Positions 29,901-38,037 of a stretch of DNA of 64,000 bases are shown in pieces. The notes beneath the pieces are model-generated. The model ran no database searches and was not told the DNA's origin. It worked only from the letters and a program-made list of their open reading frames with translations. How positions within the stretch are numbered: the first letter of the stretch is position 1; each line of letters begins with the position of its first letter. The translations under genes and the position numbers were made by a program. The stretch spans positions 225,421 through 289,420 of the forward strand of contig CALATA010000006.1 in NCBI GenBank assembly GCA_937888905.1, read 5' to 3'. Origin of the DNA: Terrimonas sp937888905 (GTDB taxonomy: Bacteria > Bacteroidota > Bacteroidia > Chitinophagales > Chitinophagaceae).

Positions 29901-32153
29901 AGCGGGCAGGTAACTTTTGATAATACCTCAACCATCGTTGGAGAAGATCCGGCTACGCTTACATGGTCCTGGAATTTCGATGATCCTGCGGCGACACCGG
30001 CTAACCCTAATACGTCAACTGCTTTTGAACCTTCCCATAATTTCCAGGAAGGCAGCTATGATATCAGTCTCGAAGCGGTTTCGCAAAACGGATGCCGGCA
30101 TACGATCACAAGCACGCAGGCATTTGCACTCACACCGGTGGTGACCTATCCTGCGCTCGCCGGTATCTGCGTCAATGAAGCCGCTGTTTCCGTCGCTACC
30201 GCTACTGCCACTGTCGGAGGTGTTCCACAGACCGGTGGTACTTACAGCGGACCAGGCACAACGGCTGCAGGTATGTTTGATCCTGCTGCTGCGGGTGCCG
30301 GTATACATACCATTACTTATTCATTCACTTCTGCGGGTGGCTGTCCTTCGACTGCTACCAGCACTATTGAAGTATATGCCAAACCGGTTGCCGCCTTTAC
30401 CTTCCCTTCAGGATGTCTGGCAGCAGATGGTTCCTTGCAGTTTACGAGCACCAGCACCGGCGCTACGTCATGGTCCTGGATGTTCGATGATCCAAATGCA
30501 AGCTCCGGTAACGACAATACATCGGCCCTGGAAAATCCGGTACACCGTTTCCGCGAAGGCACCTACGATATCGAACTCGAAGTCGGTTCGGCAGATGGCT
30601 GCCGCGACAAGACTACCGTACAGGCAGTGCTTGGCGTAACGCCGGTGGTTACTTATCCTGCGCTGAGTAATGTATGTGAAAGCGCTCCGGCCTTCTCCAT
30701 TGCCTCTGCTACCGCTACGGTGGCCGGTGTAACGCAGACAGGAGGCACTTATAGCGGTCCCGGTACAACGGCTGCGGGTATGTTCAATCCTGCCACTGCC
30801 GGTTCGGGTACGCACACTATTACTTATTCCTTTACTTCGGCAGGTGGTTGTACGTCAACAATCACATCCACCATCAATGTATATCCGCGTCCGGTTGCTT
30901 CCTTTACGGCAACTCCGGGTGTGTGTCTGAATGACGATGTTACTTTCCAGAGCACATCCACGATCAGTTCGGGTGCTATCCAGACATGGAACTGGAACCT
31001 GGGCAACAGCTCTGCGCCGAGCTATACGAATGATGCGCCTTTTGATGTAACCTACGCCACTGCCGGTAACTATACGGTGCAACTGACTGCAGTAAGCGAT
31101 CAGAACTGTACCAGCCTTCCCGTAAGTCAGACCATCACAGTGCATCCTTTACCGGTAGCGTCCTTTACGCCGCCGGGTGATATCTGTCTGCCGGGCAGCG
31201 CCTCCTTTACCAACACCAGCACAGGTGCGGCAACCTATCTGTGGAATTTTGGTGATGGCACCGGTACATCAACCGTTAAAGATCCTTCGTACACCTATGC
31301 AGGGGCGGGAAGCTATCCGGTAACACTCACTGCTTATTCTTCTTTCGGATGTGAGCATACCAGTGCACCGGTGGTCGTAGATGATTTTTACGAAAAACCT
31401 GTAGCCAACTTTGCTGTAAACCCTTCAGAGCTTTGCCAGGGAACCAATACGGATTTTATCAATCAGAGCACGAATAACGTTGGTACCATCACTTCCTGGA
31501 AATGGGATTTTGATGACGGTTCTCCTGTATTCACTTCGGCAAATCCTGTAAAACAATTTGCCAACCCTGGCACCTATGATGTAACGCTTACCGTGAGCAA
31601 CAACGCGGGTTGCGTATCCGATCCGTTTGTGCGCACCGTGCGTGTGCACCTGCAACCGAAAATCGATGCCGGCCGTTCATTTGTAGTGCCGATGGGAACG
31701 CCGGTCCGCTTTGAAGCCACGGCCAACTCTCAATCACTTACATTCAACTGGACACCGGCTGCGGGACTGGATAATGCAACCATCCTCAATCCGACGATAA
31801 CAGCAACGGCCGACCAGGTTTATACCCTGACCGCAACAGGAGACTATAACTGTACGGCAACGGATGAGCTGACCGTGAAGATCCTGAAACCGATCAGGGT
31901 GCCCAACGTATTCTCTCCGAATGGTGATAACATTCACGACCGCTGGCTGATCCCGAACCTGACGGATTATCCGGGCGCGACCGTGGAGATATTCAACCGC
32001 TATGGTCAGCAGGTATTTTATACTGTGGGATACAATACTCCGTGGGATGGAACATACAAAGGCAAAGACGTCCCTGTAGGAACTTATTACTACGTGATCA
32101 AATTGGAAAACGGATTTAAACCACAAACCGGATCAGTAACGGTGATCCGCTAA
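26961..32153 (+). CDS. Large T9SS type B surface protein: IgGFc-binding-like domain plus PKD array
   Basis: A 1730-residue protein whose signal peptide ends near residue 34 (TCVQGQ); starts at 26961 or 26991 are both possible. Residues about 35-500 are an IgGFc-binding-like domain clearly paralogous to that of the preceding gene: both share NSQEMVLYF/L, GLYDSRL, PEMIYISP and the SVESYGYN motif. Then come about eight PKD or PKD-like domains (615-1640; motifs WNFGD, SWNFGD, WKWDFDDG), interleaved with three Ig-like modules, two of them nearly identical (both containing QTGGTYSGPGTTAAGMF). The final 80 residues (VPNVFSPNGDNIHDRW) are a CHU_C type B sorting domain. The likely role is a cell-surface adhesin or binding protein exported by T9SS. 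It is probably co-transcribed with its neighbours. Confidence 0.9.
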   Translation: MQRIKQKLHMNKNRVARLGLLCFGLLWMTCVQGQKDLSNRGKEFWVSYPFNWFFENGNSQEMVLYFSAEEDAVVTLTSHVGANTWTRTYTVPAGTVTISDYIPKSGLYDSRLYDFAYPAGNGGQGVYNKAIHIESTTPIVAYAHYIGSATSGASMLFPVEAYGYVYTTLNNKNFYGSQPANTYFYVMASHDNTVVEITPKVLTRSELPAAPGGRPAGAPFTVTLNRGQSFQAIARVTAGDLTGSKIRSIANSAGVCYPIAVFAGTSRTGLACSGNGGSGDFIMQQCFPSQAWGKRYFTAPTSNSTGANSFMTNIYRILVKDPTTVVKRNGTQIPIGTLIGGDYYEYNSGTADYIEADKPIMVAQYMPSTGGCPNTSGDGDPEMIYISPIEQATKRVGFYRNDEENINTNYLTLIIPNDGTALSSLRIDGDPLSAIPAVQRHTYTHPQNSRYTVVVRRWLASKSQSVVSSDSAFTSITYGIGSVESYGYNGGTLINNLNAYSSIQNPLDPTHPQHEFTCEQTPVTISALMAYQPTRMEWKLSTLAGIVTPAADVIDNSPTSTGTQLVNGVTYYKYTLPGTYLFNTPGEHEIPILATHPSIENCNNTEEVKIYIEVKPKPKADFSIDHPTGCSLDTVFLHAVNATTDGFTLNTWNWSFPGGATTTGKDTLHVFAAGAAQPVTLSVVTAEGCASDTTKDITVFAPPVSAVAVAPPVICEDNTVNFTPTASYAGPVAVNGWYWNFGNGNTADLTTATPATVTYPDYGNYTVKHVVRVSPLCVSDTVETIVNVHAKPRVDIAYPAGCLPVTGEVQFTNNTTTPDGQTLTSHSWNFGDANATPANPNTSAAVSPTHIYTAYGNYDINYIVTSSEGCVKDTIIKATFNVSPVLDFPAVAAVCENQAAFALPAVTVTNGVPGTGAFSGAGVDASNGTFNPATAGAGSHVVTYTFTSTANCVITATRTIVVHPRPTAAFTIPAGACLPASGQVTFDNTSTIVGEDPATLTWSWNFDDPAATPANPNTSTAFEPSHNFQEGSYDISLEAVSQNGCRHTITSTQAFALTPVVTYPALAGICVNEAAVSVATATATVGGVPQTGGTYSGPGTTAAGMFDPAAAGAGIHTITYSFTSAGGCPSTATSTIEVYAKPVAAFTFPSGCLAADGSLQFTSTSTGATSWSWMFDDPNASSGNDNTSALENPVHRFREGTYDIELEVGSADGCRDKTTVQAVLGVTPVVTYPALSNVCESAPAFSIASATATVAGVTQTGGTYSGPGTTAAGMFNPATAGSGTHTITYSFTSAGGCTSTITSTINVYPRPVASFTATPGVCLNDDVTFQSTSTISSGAIQTWNWNLGNSSAPSYTNDAPFDVTYATAGNYTVQLTAVSDQNCTSLPVSQTITVHPLPVASFTPPGDICLPGSASFTNTSTGAATYLWNFGDGTGTSTVKDPSYTYAGAGSYPVTLTAYSSFGCEHTSAPVVVDDFYEKPVANFAVNPSELCQGTNTDFINQSTNNVGTITSWKWDFDDGSPVFTSANPVKQFANPGTYDVTLTVSNNAGCVSDPFVRTVRVHLQPKIDAGRSFVVPMGTPVRFEATANSQSLTFNWTPAAGLDNATILNPTITATADQVYTLTATGDYNCTATDELTVKILKPIRVPNVFSPNGDNIHDRWLIPNLTDYPGATVEIFNRYGQQVFYTVGYNTPWDGTYKGKDVPVGTYYYVIKLENGFKPQTGSVTVIR

Positions 32154-32176
32154 GAAACAGAGCATCATGAATAACC

Positions 32177-32213
32177 AACCGGGACGTTCGTCCAAAGGCG
32201 TCCCGGTTTTATA
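32177..32213 (+). terminator. Intercistronic terminator-like hairpin before the first porP/sprF gene
   Basis: A 9-bp perfect stem (ACCGGGACG at 32178-32186, CGTCCCGGT at 32199-32207) is followed by TTTTATAAAA. Only 12 nt remain before the next ATG, too few for a promoter, so the downstream genes must depend on read-through. The hairpin could lower expression of the PorP-side genes relative to the giant substrates. Confidence 0.7.
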
Positions 32214-32225
32214 AAAACAACGACA

Positions 32226-33233
32226 ATGAGAAAATTTTACCGGCTTGCGATGTTGTTATGGGTAATGGGCGGCAGTTTCAACCAACTGCATGCACAGATT
32301 GATCCGCACTTCACCCAGTATTATGTGTACCCGGCGTGGCTCAATCCTGCATTGACAGGCGCTTTCGACGGGCAGTACAGGGTTTCCGGTATTTACCGGA
32401 ACCAGTGGGGGAATATCAGCAGCCCGTTTTCAACACCGGGCATTTCGCTGGAGTTTACCACCGAAAAGAACATCAATGTCGGGGTGAGTGTATTGAACCA
32501 GACTGCCGGTAATGGCGGTTACAACTATACGACTGCTTATGGTAACGTATCTTATACCGGTGTACGTTTCGGTCGCAATGAAACGCAACGTATCACTTTT
32601 GGTATACAGGCCGGATTGATCCAGCGCCGCTGGGACCGCAGCAAGCTCACCTTCGGCGACCAGTGGAATCCGATCACGGGCTATAACCCCGGCAGCGCTT
32701 CACAAGACCTGATCACGCGCACATCTGCCGGTACTTTCGATGTAGGTGCAGGTATCATGTACTTCGACGCGGAACCAGGTAAAAAAGCAAACGTATTTGC
32801 AGGTTTTTCAACTGCACACCTTACACGCCCAGAGGATAAATTCAGCGCCAACGGCGAAGGGAAAATTCCGATGCGTTATACGGCTCATGCGGGTGTACGT
32901 CTGACCATCAATGAAATGTTCAGCCTTACGCCAAACCTGTTGTACGCACGCCAGGGAACAGCGCAGGAAAAAATGGTAGGTGCTTATGCCACTTACAAAG
33001 CAACATCCGAAGTAGACCTGATGCTGGGTGCCAACTATCGTTTCGAAGATGCGATTTCACCTTTTATCGGATTCACTTATAAGAACATGGTGCTGGGGGC
33101 AAGCTATGACATCAATACATCGGATTTAGGTAAAATGGCGAATGGTGCCAACAGCTTTGAAATATCGCTCACGTTCATTGGAAGAAAAGCGACCAAGACA
33201 CCGGAAATCGAATTTGTCTGTCCGCGTCTCTGA
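32226..33233 (+). CDS. PorP/SprF-family type IX secretion outer-membrane protein
   Basis: A 335-residue protein with a signal peptide (1-23, ending QLHAQ), then the family hallmark DPHFTQYYVYPAWLNPALTG and an outer-membrane beta barrel. PorP/SprF proteins accompany T9SS substrates; in Flavobacterium SprF is needed for surface localisation of the type B-like adhesin SprB. Its position directly after two type B sorting-domain proteins suggests it is their dedicated partner. A strong hairpin lies immediately upstream. Its C-terminal tail (VCPRL) is unusual for a barrel ending and may be periplasmic. Confidence 0.88.
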   Translation: MRKFYRLAMLLWVMGGSFNQLHAQIDPHFTQYYVYPAWLNPALTGAFDGQYRVSGIYRNQWGNISSPFSTPGISLEFTTEKNINVGVSVLNQTAGNGGYNYTTAYGNVSYTGVRFGRNETQRITFGIQAGLIQRRWDRSKLTFGDQWNPITGYNPGSASQDLITRTSAGTFDVGAGIMYFDAEPGKKANVFAGFSTAHLTRPEDKFSANGEGKIPMRYTAHAGVRLTINEMFSLTPNLLYARQGTAQEKMVGAYATYKATSEVDLMLGANYRFEDAISPFIGFTYKNMVLGASYDINTSDLGKMANGANSFEISLTFIGRKATKTPEIEFVCPRL

Positions 33234-33293
33234 TGCTGTTTTGCTATCACCGTTCACAATAACAACTACTCAAACAAGTAACACTACATACGG

Positions 33294-35291
33294 ATGAAAA
33301 AACTACTCTTTACTGCTGCGGTGTGGATGCTGGCTATGACAGTGCACGGGCAGTTTGTGTACGATTACCTGAATGCTGCCAATAAATATTTTGAAAAAGG
33401 CGATTACTATTCGGCGGCTCAGTATTATGAAAAGTATTTTAATACCGGTAAAACAGGCGGCCGCCAGGAGTTCAGTCCGTATACCCCGCAGACGGTTTCT
33501 GCCAAAACAACGGCCAAGCCCACCAACCAGGAAGTTGGTATCTGGCGGATAGCCGAAAGCTACCGTATGCTGAATTATCCTGCCAAGGCAGAACCTTACT
33601 ATCGTCAGGCTTTGGAGATCGGCGCAGATAAATTTCCGCAGGCCGCTTATTATCTCGGTACCATGTTGCGCGCATTGGAACGTTACGAAGAAGCTGAAGC
33701 GACTTTCAAAAATTTTATCAGTACCTATACCAATGAGGATGCTTACCGCAAGGAAGCACAAAGGGAGATCGTTAATCTTCAGTTTATACAAGCGCAACTG
33801 AAAAAGAAGGACATCAAGTATTACACACTGACCAAGGCACCTGCCGATCTCAACACACTTGGCGGAAGTTATGCGCCGGTTTGGATCAACAACTCATCGC
33901 TTTATTTTACCTCCACACGCCCGGCCGACAGCAGCGAAAAGAAAAAAGATTACACGAATAAAATTTATGAAGCGGCTTTCACTGAAACCGGTATCACTGG
34001 TGTGACCAAAGTAAACATCAACCAACCCCGTGACATCGAGCAGGGAGTAACCGCCGCTACTCCGGATGGACAAACCTTGTTCATCACGCGCTGGACAGGC
34101 ACTGGCGCCAAAAAACAAGCGGCTATTTATTCATCCGTAAAAAATGCCAATGGCTGGAGCGAGCCGCAAAAGCTGGATGCCTCTGTTAACGAAGCTGGCT
34201 CAAGCAGCCAGGAGCCTTTTGTAACGGCTGATGGAAAATATCTTTTCTTCTCGAGCAATCGTGCCGGCGGCAAAGGCGGATTTGATATCTGGTATGCCGA
34301 ACTCGATGCAACCGGTAAACCCGGCGTACCGGTAAACGCAGGTGATCAGGTGAATACTTCCTATGATGACCAGGCGCCTTATTATCATGAGCCTTCCCAG
34401 GCACTGGTGTTCTCGAGCAAAGGAAGAGTAGGCATGGGAGGATTCGATTTCTTCCAGAGCAAAGGTGCTATCGGACAATTTCAGGAAGCACAGAACCTCG
34501 GCTATCCCGTGAACTCTGTGAAAGACGATATTTATCTTGTGAGCAAAGGCGGACCGAAGAACATGCTGGAAAAGATCCTGCTGAGTTCTGACCGTGATGC
34601 GGCCTGCTGCCTCGAATTATTTTATCTGCAAAAAATCCGCCCGCTGCGTCAGATCTCCGGCAAGGTTGTTTCCTGCGATGGCAGCAAACAATTGCCCGGC
34701 GCTACACTCGCGGTAATCGATACGGTTTCCAACACTACTGTTTACAATGCCACGATCGGTGCAGATGGTACGTATCATTTTACCCTGGAAGATTACCAGC
34801 CGCTGAAAGTGGAAGCATCAGCACCCGGCTTCCTGACCAATTCGATCCGTATGCAGGTGCCGGCTGATATCGAAGAAGAAGGTATTACCAACCCCGTTCT
34901 TTGTTTGTTGCCTGAGCCGCCGAAAGTAAACGAATCATTCATCGTAAGAAATGTTTATTACGAATACGACAAATCGGAAGTGAAGCCCGAGTCTTATCCC
35001 GCGCTGGACGAACTGGTACGTATGATGGAAACCTATCCTGAACTGGAAATTGAAATCAGTGCGCACACCGACAGCAAGGGTACCGACAAGTACAACCAAA
35101 AACTGTCTGAAGCACGGGCACGCAGCGTAGTTGCTTATCTCGTTGCCAAAGGCGTGGCAGAAAGCCGCCTGAAATCGAAAGGTTATGGCGAAGCACAACC
35201 GATTGCTCCCAACACCAATCCTGACGGCACGGATAACCCTGACGGACGCGAGCAAAACCGCCGTACCGAGTTCAAAGTGCTGAAAAACTAA
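33294..35291 (+). CDS. PorE-like protein: TPR, beta-propeller, CarboxypepD-regulatory and OmpA domains
   Basis: A 665-residue secreted protein (signal peptide 1-19, ending VHGQ). TPR-like helices cover about 20-140 (YFEKGDYYSAAQYYEKYF, AEPYYRQALEIG). WD40/PD40 propeller blades cover about 175-415 (LYFTSTRP, YLFFSSNRAGGKGGFDIW, LVFSSKGR). A CarboxypepD-regulatory domain is at about 445-535 and an OmpA peptidoglycan-binding domain at 548-665, with HTDSKG and NRRTEF carrying the Asp and Arg that bind diaminopimelate. The same domain order is described for PorE of Porphyromonas, which ties T9SS to the cell wall. Unlike PorE it shows no lipobox. It probably anchors this secretion or attachment module to peptidoglycan. 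It lies between the two PorP/SprF genes. Confidence 0.88.
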   Translation: MKKLLFTAAVWMLAMTVHGQFVYDYLNAANKYFEKGDYYSAAQYYEKYFNTGKTGGRQEFSPYTPQTVSAKTTAKPTNQEVGIWRIAESYRMLNYPAKAEPYYRQALEIGADKFPQAAYYLGTMLRALERYEEAEATFKNFISTYTNEDAYRKEAQREIVNLQFIQAQLKKKDIKYYTLTKAPADLNTLGGSYAPVWINNSSLYFTSTRPADSSEKKKDYTNKIYEAAFTETGITGVTKVNINQPRDIEQGVTAATPDGQTLFITRWTGTGAKKQAAIYSSVKNANGWSEPQKLDASVNEAGSSSQEPFVTADGKYLFFSSNRAGGKGGFDIWYAELDATGKPGVPVNAGDQVNTSYDDQAPYYHEPSQALVFSSKGRVGMGGFDFFQSKGAIGQFQEAQNLGYPVNSVKDDIYLVSKGGPKNMLEKILLSSDRDAACCLELFYLQKIRPLRQISGKVVSCDGSKQLPGATLAVIDTVSNTTVYNATIGADGTYHFTLEDYQPLKVEASAPGFLTNSIRMQVPADIEEEGITNPVLCLLPEPPKVNESFIVRNVYYEYDKSEVKPESYPALDELVRMMETYPELEIEISAHTDSKGTDKYNQKLSEARARSVVAYLVAKGVAESRLKSKGYGEAQPIAPNTNPDGTDNPDGREQNRRTEFKVLKN

Positions 35292-35296
35292 CCTGG

Positions 35297-35332
35297 CCGT
35301 CCCGGCCAATGGCCGGCCGGGACGCTTTTATA
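35297..35332 (+). terminator. Intercistronic terminator-like hairpin before the second porP/sprF gene
   Basis: A 10-bp perfect GC-rich stem (arms 35298-35307 and 35315-35324) with a 7-nt loop is followed by CTTTTATAAAA. It starts 7 nt after the stop of the PorE-like gene and ends about 17 nt before the next ATG. It repeats the design of the hairpin at 32177-32213, including the CGTCCC/GGGACG stem core and the TTTTATAAAA tail. Confidence 0.7.
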
Positions 35333-35348
35333 AAACCCGGAATTTGTG

Positions 35349-36371
35349 ATGAAGAAGCTGTTAATCCTTGGAAGCTGTGTGTTGATTGCTTTTACAGCAC
35401 GTGCCCAGCAGAAACCGCATTACACGCAGTATATACTCAACCAGTATATTGTGAACCCCGCACTTACAGGTATCGAGAATTATACGGACATCAAATTGAG
35501 CCACCGGCATCAATGGACCGGCATACAGGACGCGCCTGTGACCAGCTATCTCACGATCCACGGACCGATTGGAAAAAAAGACTACCGCACCACGGCCACT
35601 TCTTTTGAAGTACCGGGCGAGAACCCGCGCGGAAAACAATACTGGCAGGATTATACCTCGGCAGAACCGCACCATGGAGTGGGATTGCAGGTGATCAACG
35701 ACGTAACCGGCCCGCTCAGCAATTTTTCCGCGTACGGGACCTATGCTTATCACATCGGTCTTACACCGCGTACAAGCCTGTCAGGCGGATTTGGCGCTGG
35801 CATCAGCCGTATCAGTCTTGATGCCGAGAAACTGGATTTCGGATCAACCGTGGTGGATCCGGCTGTGTACGCGCAGAATGGCGTGTTGAATAAAACCCGT
35901 TTTGACATGATGGCGGGATTGTACCTGTATTCACCGGATTACTTTATCGGATTGTCTGCACAACAGATCGTACCATCGAAAATTGATTTTTCCAATAATG
36001 CCATCCGCCCGAAAGAAGGCAAGAGTGTGCCACACATCTTTGCCACGGCGGGTTACCGGTTCCTCGTAGGATATGATTTCAATCTCATCCCTTCCATCAT
36101 GGTGAAGTATATCAACCCGATGCCTACGCAGATCGAGGCCAATGTAAAACTGCAATACCAGGATTTTCTCTGGGTAGGTGCGGGATACCGTTATAAAGAT
36201 GGTTTCAATGGCATGCTGGGGGTAAATGTTTCCAATACGGTGAATGTGGGTTATGCTTATGATTATACCACCTCCCGGTTAAATAATTTCAGTAAGGGTA
36301 CGCACGAGATCATCCTTGGCTTTTTACTCAACAACAAGTATGACGACTCCTGCCCCCGGAATGTTTGGTGA
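35349..36371 (+). CDS. Second PorP/SprF-family protein
   Basis: A 340-residue protein starting at ATG 35349 (a GTG just upstream in frame is less likely). The signal peptide ends TARAQQ, followed by KPHYTQYILNQYIVNPALTG, the PorP/SprF hallmark, and a beta barrel. It shares the N-terminal pattern with the 32226 product but is diverged along the barrel, so each may serve one of the two upstream type B substrates. It is the last gene of the surface module and is followed by a strong terminator. It ends with a short Cys-containing tail (DDSCPRNVW), matching the Cys-containing tail (VCPRL) of the other copy. Confidence 0.88.
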   Translation: MKKLLILGSCVLIAFTARAQQKPHYTQYILNQYIVNPALTGIENYTDIKLSHRHQWTGIQDAPVTSYLTIHGPIGKKDYRTTATSFEVPGENPRGKQYWQDYTSAEPHHGVGLQVINDVTGPLSNFSAYGTYAYHIGLTPRTSLSGGFGAGISRISLDAEKLDFGSTVVDPAVYAQNGVLNKTRFDMMAGLYLYSPDYFIGLSAQQIVPSKIDFSNNAIRPKEGKSVPHIFATAGYRFLVGYDFNLIPSIMVKYINPMPTQIEANVKLQYQDFLWVGAGYRYKDGFNGMLGVNVSNTVNVGYAYDYTTSRLNNFSKGTHEIILGFLLNNKYDDSCPRNVW

Positions 36372-36396
36372 CGTTAAGTGTATGTAGTCCCTTTAA

Positions 36397-36420
36397 AGAG
36401 AGCCTCCGGGCTCTTTTTTT
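36397..36420 (+). terminator. Intrinsic terminator of the T9SS surface module
   Basis: A 6-bp stem (AGAGCC at 36399-36404, GGCTCT at 36409-36414) is followed by seven T residues counting the last stem base, 26 nt after the second PorP/SprF gene. Confidence 0.88.
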
Positions 36421-36447
36421 GTGTCATCAGCCATTATGCTAACTTTG
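36418..36447 (+). promoter_or_regulatory. Probable Bacteroidota-type promoter of the epimerase gene
   Basis: TTTG at 36418-36421 and TAACTTTG at 36440-36447 are separated by 18 nt and match the TTTG / TAnnTTTG consensus of the Bacteroidota primary sigma factor. The start codon is 13 nt downstream of the -7 box, giving a very short leader. The -33 box overlaps the T-tract of the preceding terminator. Confidence 0.6.
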
Positions 36448-36460
36448 CCGCAATTGACGC

Positions 36461-37429
36461 ATGAAACATTACCTTATCACCGGCGGAGCCGGTTTCATCG
36501 GAAGCAACCTCATTAAAACGCTGTTGCAGCGCACCGAATCCCTGCGCATTACCTGTATCGATAATTTCGATCCGTTCTATTCCCGTACATACAAGGATGC
36601 CAACCTTGCGCAGTTCAGTGCCGATCCGCGTTTTGAATTGCTGGAACTTGATATATCCGCCTTTACCGGTGAACAACTGGCAGCCCGTATCGACAGCAAC
36701 GTCGATGTGATCGTGCACCTGGCGGCCAAAGCCGGCGTACGTCCCAGTATTGAAAATCCGCTGGCCTATCAGCAGGCCAATGTAATCGGGCTGCAGAATA
36801 TGCTGGAGCTGGCACGGATAAAAGAAATCAGGCAGTTTGTGTTTGCCTCCAGCAGCAGTGTGTACGGTGTTAACGATCATTATCCCTGGTCGGAAGATGA
36901 GCAGCTGATGCCGATCAGTCCCTATGCCAGTACGAAATTGTCCGGTGAAATGATGGGGCACGTTTATCATAAACTGTATGGTATCCGTTTTATCGCGCTG
37001 CGGTTCTTTACCGTGTACGGTCCCGGCCAGCGTCCCGATCTTGCTATTCATAAGTTTACCAAAGCCATTACAGAAGGAAAAGAAATTCCGGTGTACGGCG
37101 ATGGCAGTACCAGCAGGGACTACACCTATGTAGAAGACACGGTGCAGGGCATCATCGGGGCGATGGAGTATACCGGTTCGGGATTTGAAGTGATCAATCT
37201 CGGAAACAACTATACAGTTACACTTTCGGAATTAATAGCAGCCATTGAAGCCGTGACCGGGAAAAAAGCAATCATCCGCCGCGAACCGGAACAACCCGGC
37301 GATGTGCCGCGTACGTTTGCCAACATCGGCAAAGCACAGGAGTTGCTGAACTATCATCCCAAGACGCGATTGGAGGAGGGGTTGAGGAAGTTTTATGCGT
37401 GGTTTGGCAATAAGTCAATCAGTGAATAA
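36461..37429 (+). CDS. NAD-dependent sugar epimerase, UDP-glucuronate 4-epimerase-like
   Basis: A 322-residue cytoplasmic extended SDR. The Rossmann NAD motif GGAGFIGSN is at 8-16, the catalytic Ser-rich region SSSSVYG at about 130-136, and the catalytic Y155-x3-K159 in YASTK. RFFTVYGPGQRPD is typical of UDP-glucuronate/UDP-galacturonate 4-epimerases. It would supply nucleotide uronic acids for surface polysaccharide. It is a monocistronic gene with its own promoter. Unusually, the last six codons (KSISE and stop) are read from a short tandem repeat (gtcaat/gtgaat units) that continues beyond the stop, so the C terminus may have been reshaped by the repeat. Confidence 0.88.
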   Translation: MKHYLITGGAGFIGSNLIKTLLQRTESLRITCIDNFDPFYSRTYKDANLAQFSADPRFELLELDISAFTGEQLAARIDSNVDVIVHLAAKAGVRPSIENPLAYQQANVIGLQNMLELARIKEIRQFVFASSSSVYGVNDHYPWSEDEQLMPISPYASTKLSGEMMGHVYHKLYGIRFIALRFFTVYGPGQRPDLAIHKFTKAITEGKEIPVYGDGSTSRDYTYVEDTVQGIIGAMEYTGSGFEVINLGNNYTVTLSELIAAIEAVTGKKAIIRREPEQPGDVPRTFANIGKAQELLNYHPKTRLEEGLRKFYAWFGNKSISE

Positions 37430-37447
37430 GTCAATAGGTGAATGAAG
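37412..37447 (+). repeat. Short tandem repeat of gtcaat/gtgaat units overlapping a gene end
   Basis: Four units with the pattern aGTCAAT / GTGAAT occur at 8-nt spacing, alternating GTCAAT and GTGAAT. The array covers the last codons of the epimerase gene and the first bases after its stop. Related 7-nt units recur near 43128, 48025 and 53880. Confidence 0.7.
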
Positions 37448-37987
37448 ATTTTCCCCATGTTTCGCGTATACACGAACCATGGGGAAGTGTGGTCCCTGAA
37501 GCCAATACTTCGGCCTCTCGAGGGGCCACCAGTTCGAGGAATCCATTCCCTGATTGACTATTCGCCCTTGTTGGTCTCCCGACCAACAAGCAAGCGTCAG
37601 GTAGCATTGATGGGTTAAGGCCAACTTCGTACATAACTCAAGGATGAGCAGGCCCGTTTGGTCTGGAGACCAACGGTGACGTGATGTTGGATTGACAAGG
37701 TTTAAAATCTTCCGAACACTTATGGTGTATACACGAACCAAGTGGGAAACCTTCATTCTTGTTCCCTGATTGACTATTCGCCCTTGTTGATCTCCCGACC
37801 AACAAGCAAGCGTCAGGTAGCATTGATGGGTTAAGGCCAACTTCGTACATAACTCAAGGCTGAGCAGGCCCGTTGGTCTGGAGACCAACGGTGACGTGAT
37901 GTTGGATTGATAAGGTTTAAAATCTTCCGAACACTTATGGTGTATACACGAACCAAAGGGGAAACCTTCATTCTTGTACACTGATTG
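37441..37987. repeat. Tandem repeat of about 216 bp, two full copies plus a partial one
   Basis: Two near-identical units begin at 37546 and 37762 (period 216, then about 215 to a third truncated start at 37981); the tail of another unit is seen at 37441-37485. Each unit contains several inverted repeats: a 10-bp arm pair 37567-37576/37581-37590 (CTTGTTGGTC), a TTGGTCT/AGACCAA hairpin at 37658-37673 (9-bp stem CGTTGGTCT in copy 2, 37871-37890), and the palindrome GTGTATACAC at 37725-37734. The block fills the space between the convergent epimerase and hom genes. Open frames across it on the - strand change frame between copies and look non-coding. Confidence 0.85.
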
Positions 37988-37997
37988 ACTTATTGAA

Positions 37998-38030
37998 AAC
38001 GAATCCCCGGCCAACGGCCGGGGATTCGTT
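37998..38030. terminator. Bidirectional terminator between epimerase/repeats and hom
   Basis: A 15-bp perfect inverted repeat (37998-38012 and 38016-38030, 3-nt loop, core GAATCCCCGGCC). On the - strand it is followed by TTTTC and begins 8 nt after the hom stop, so it probably terminates the metY-metX-hom transcript; it may also stop + strand transcription. Confidence 0.8.
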
Positions 38031-38037
38031 TATTGCC

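Noticed and set aside
35309..35608. A 99-codon + frame overlapping the second PorP/SprF gene start
   Set aside because: Out of frame with the clear PorP/SprF product and begins in the intercistronic hairpin.
37415..38014. A 199-codon - strand open frame across the tandem repeats
   Set aside because: The repeated peptide stretches are out of register between units and the frame ends in a terminator stem; there is no conserved protein pattern.
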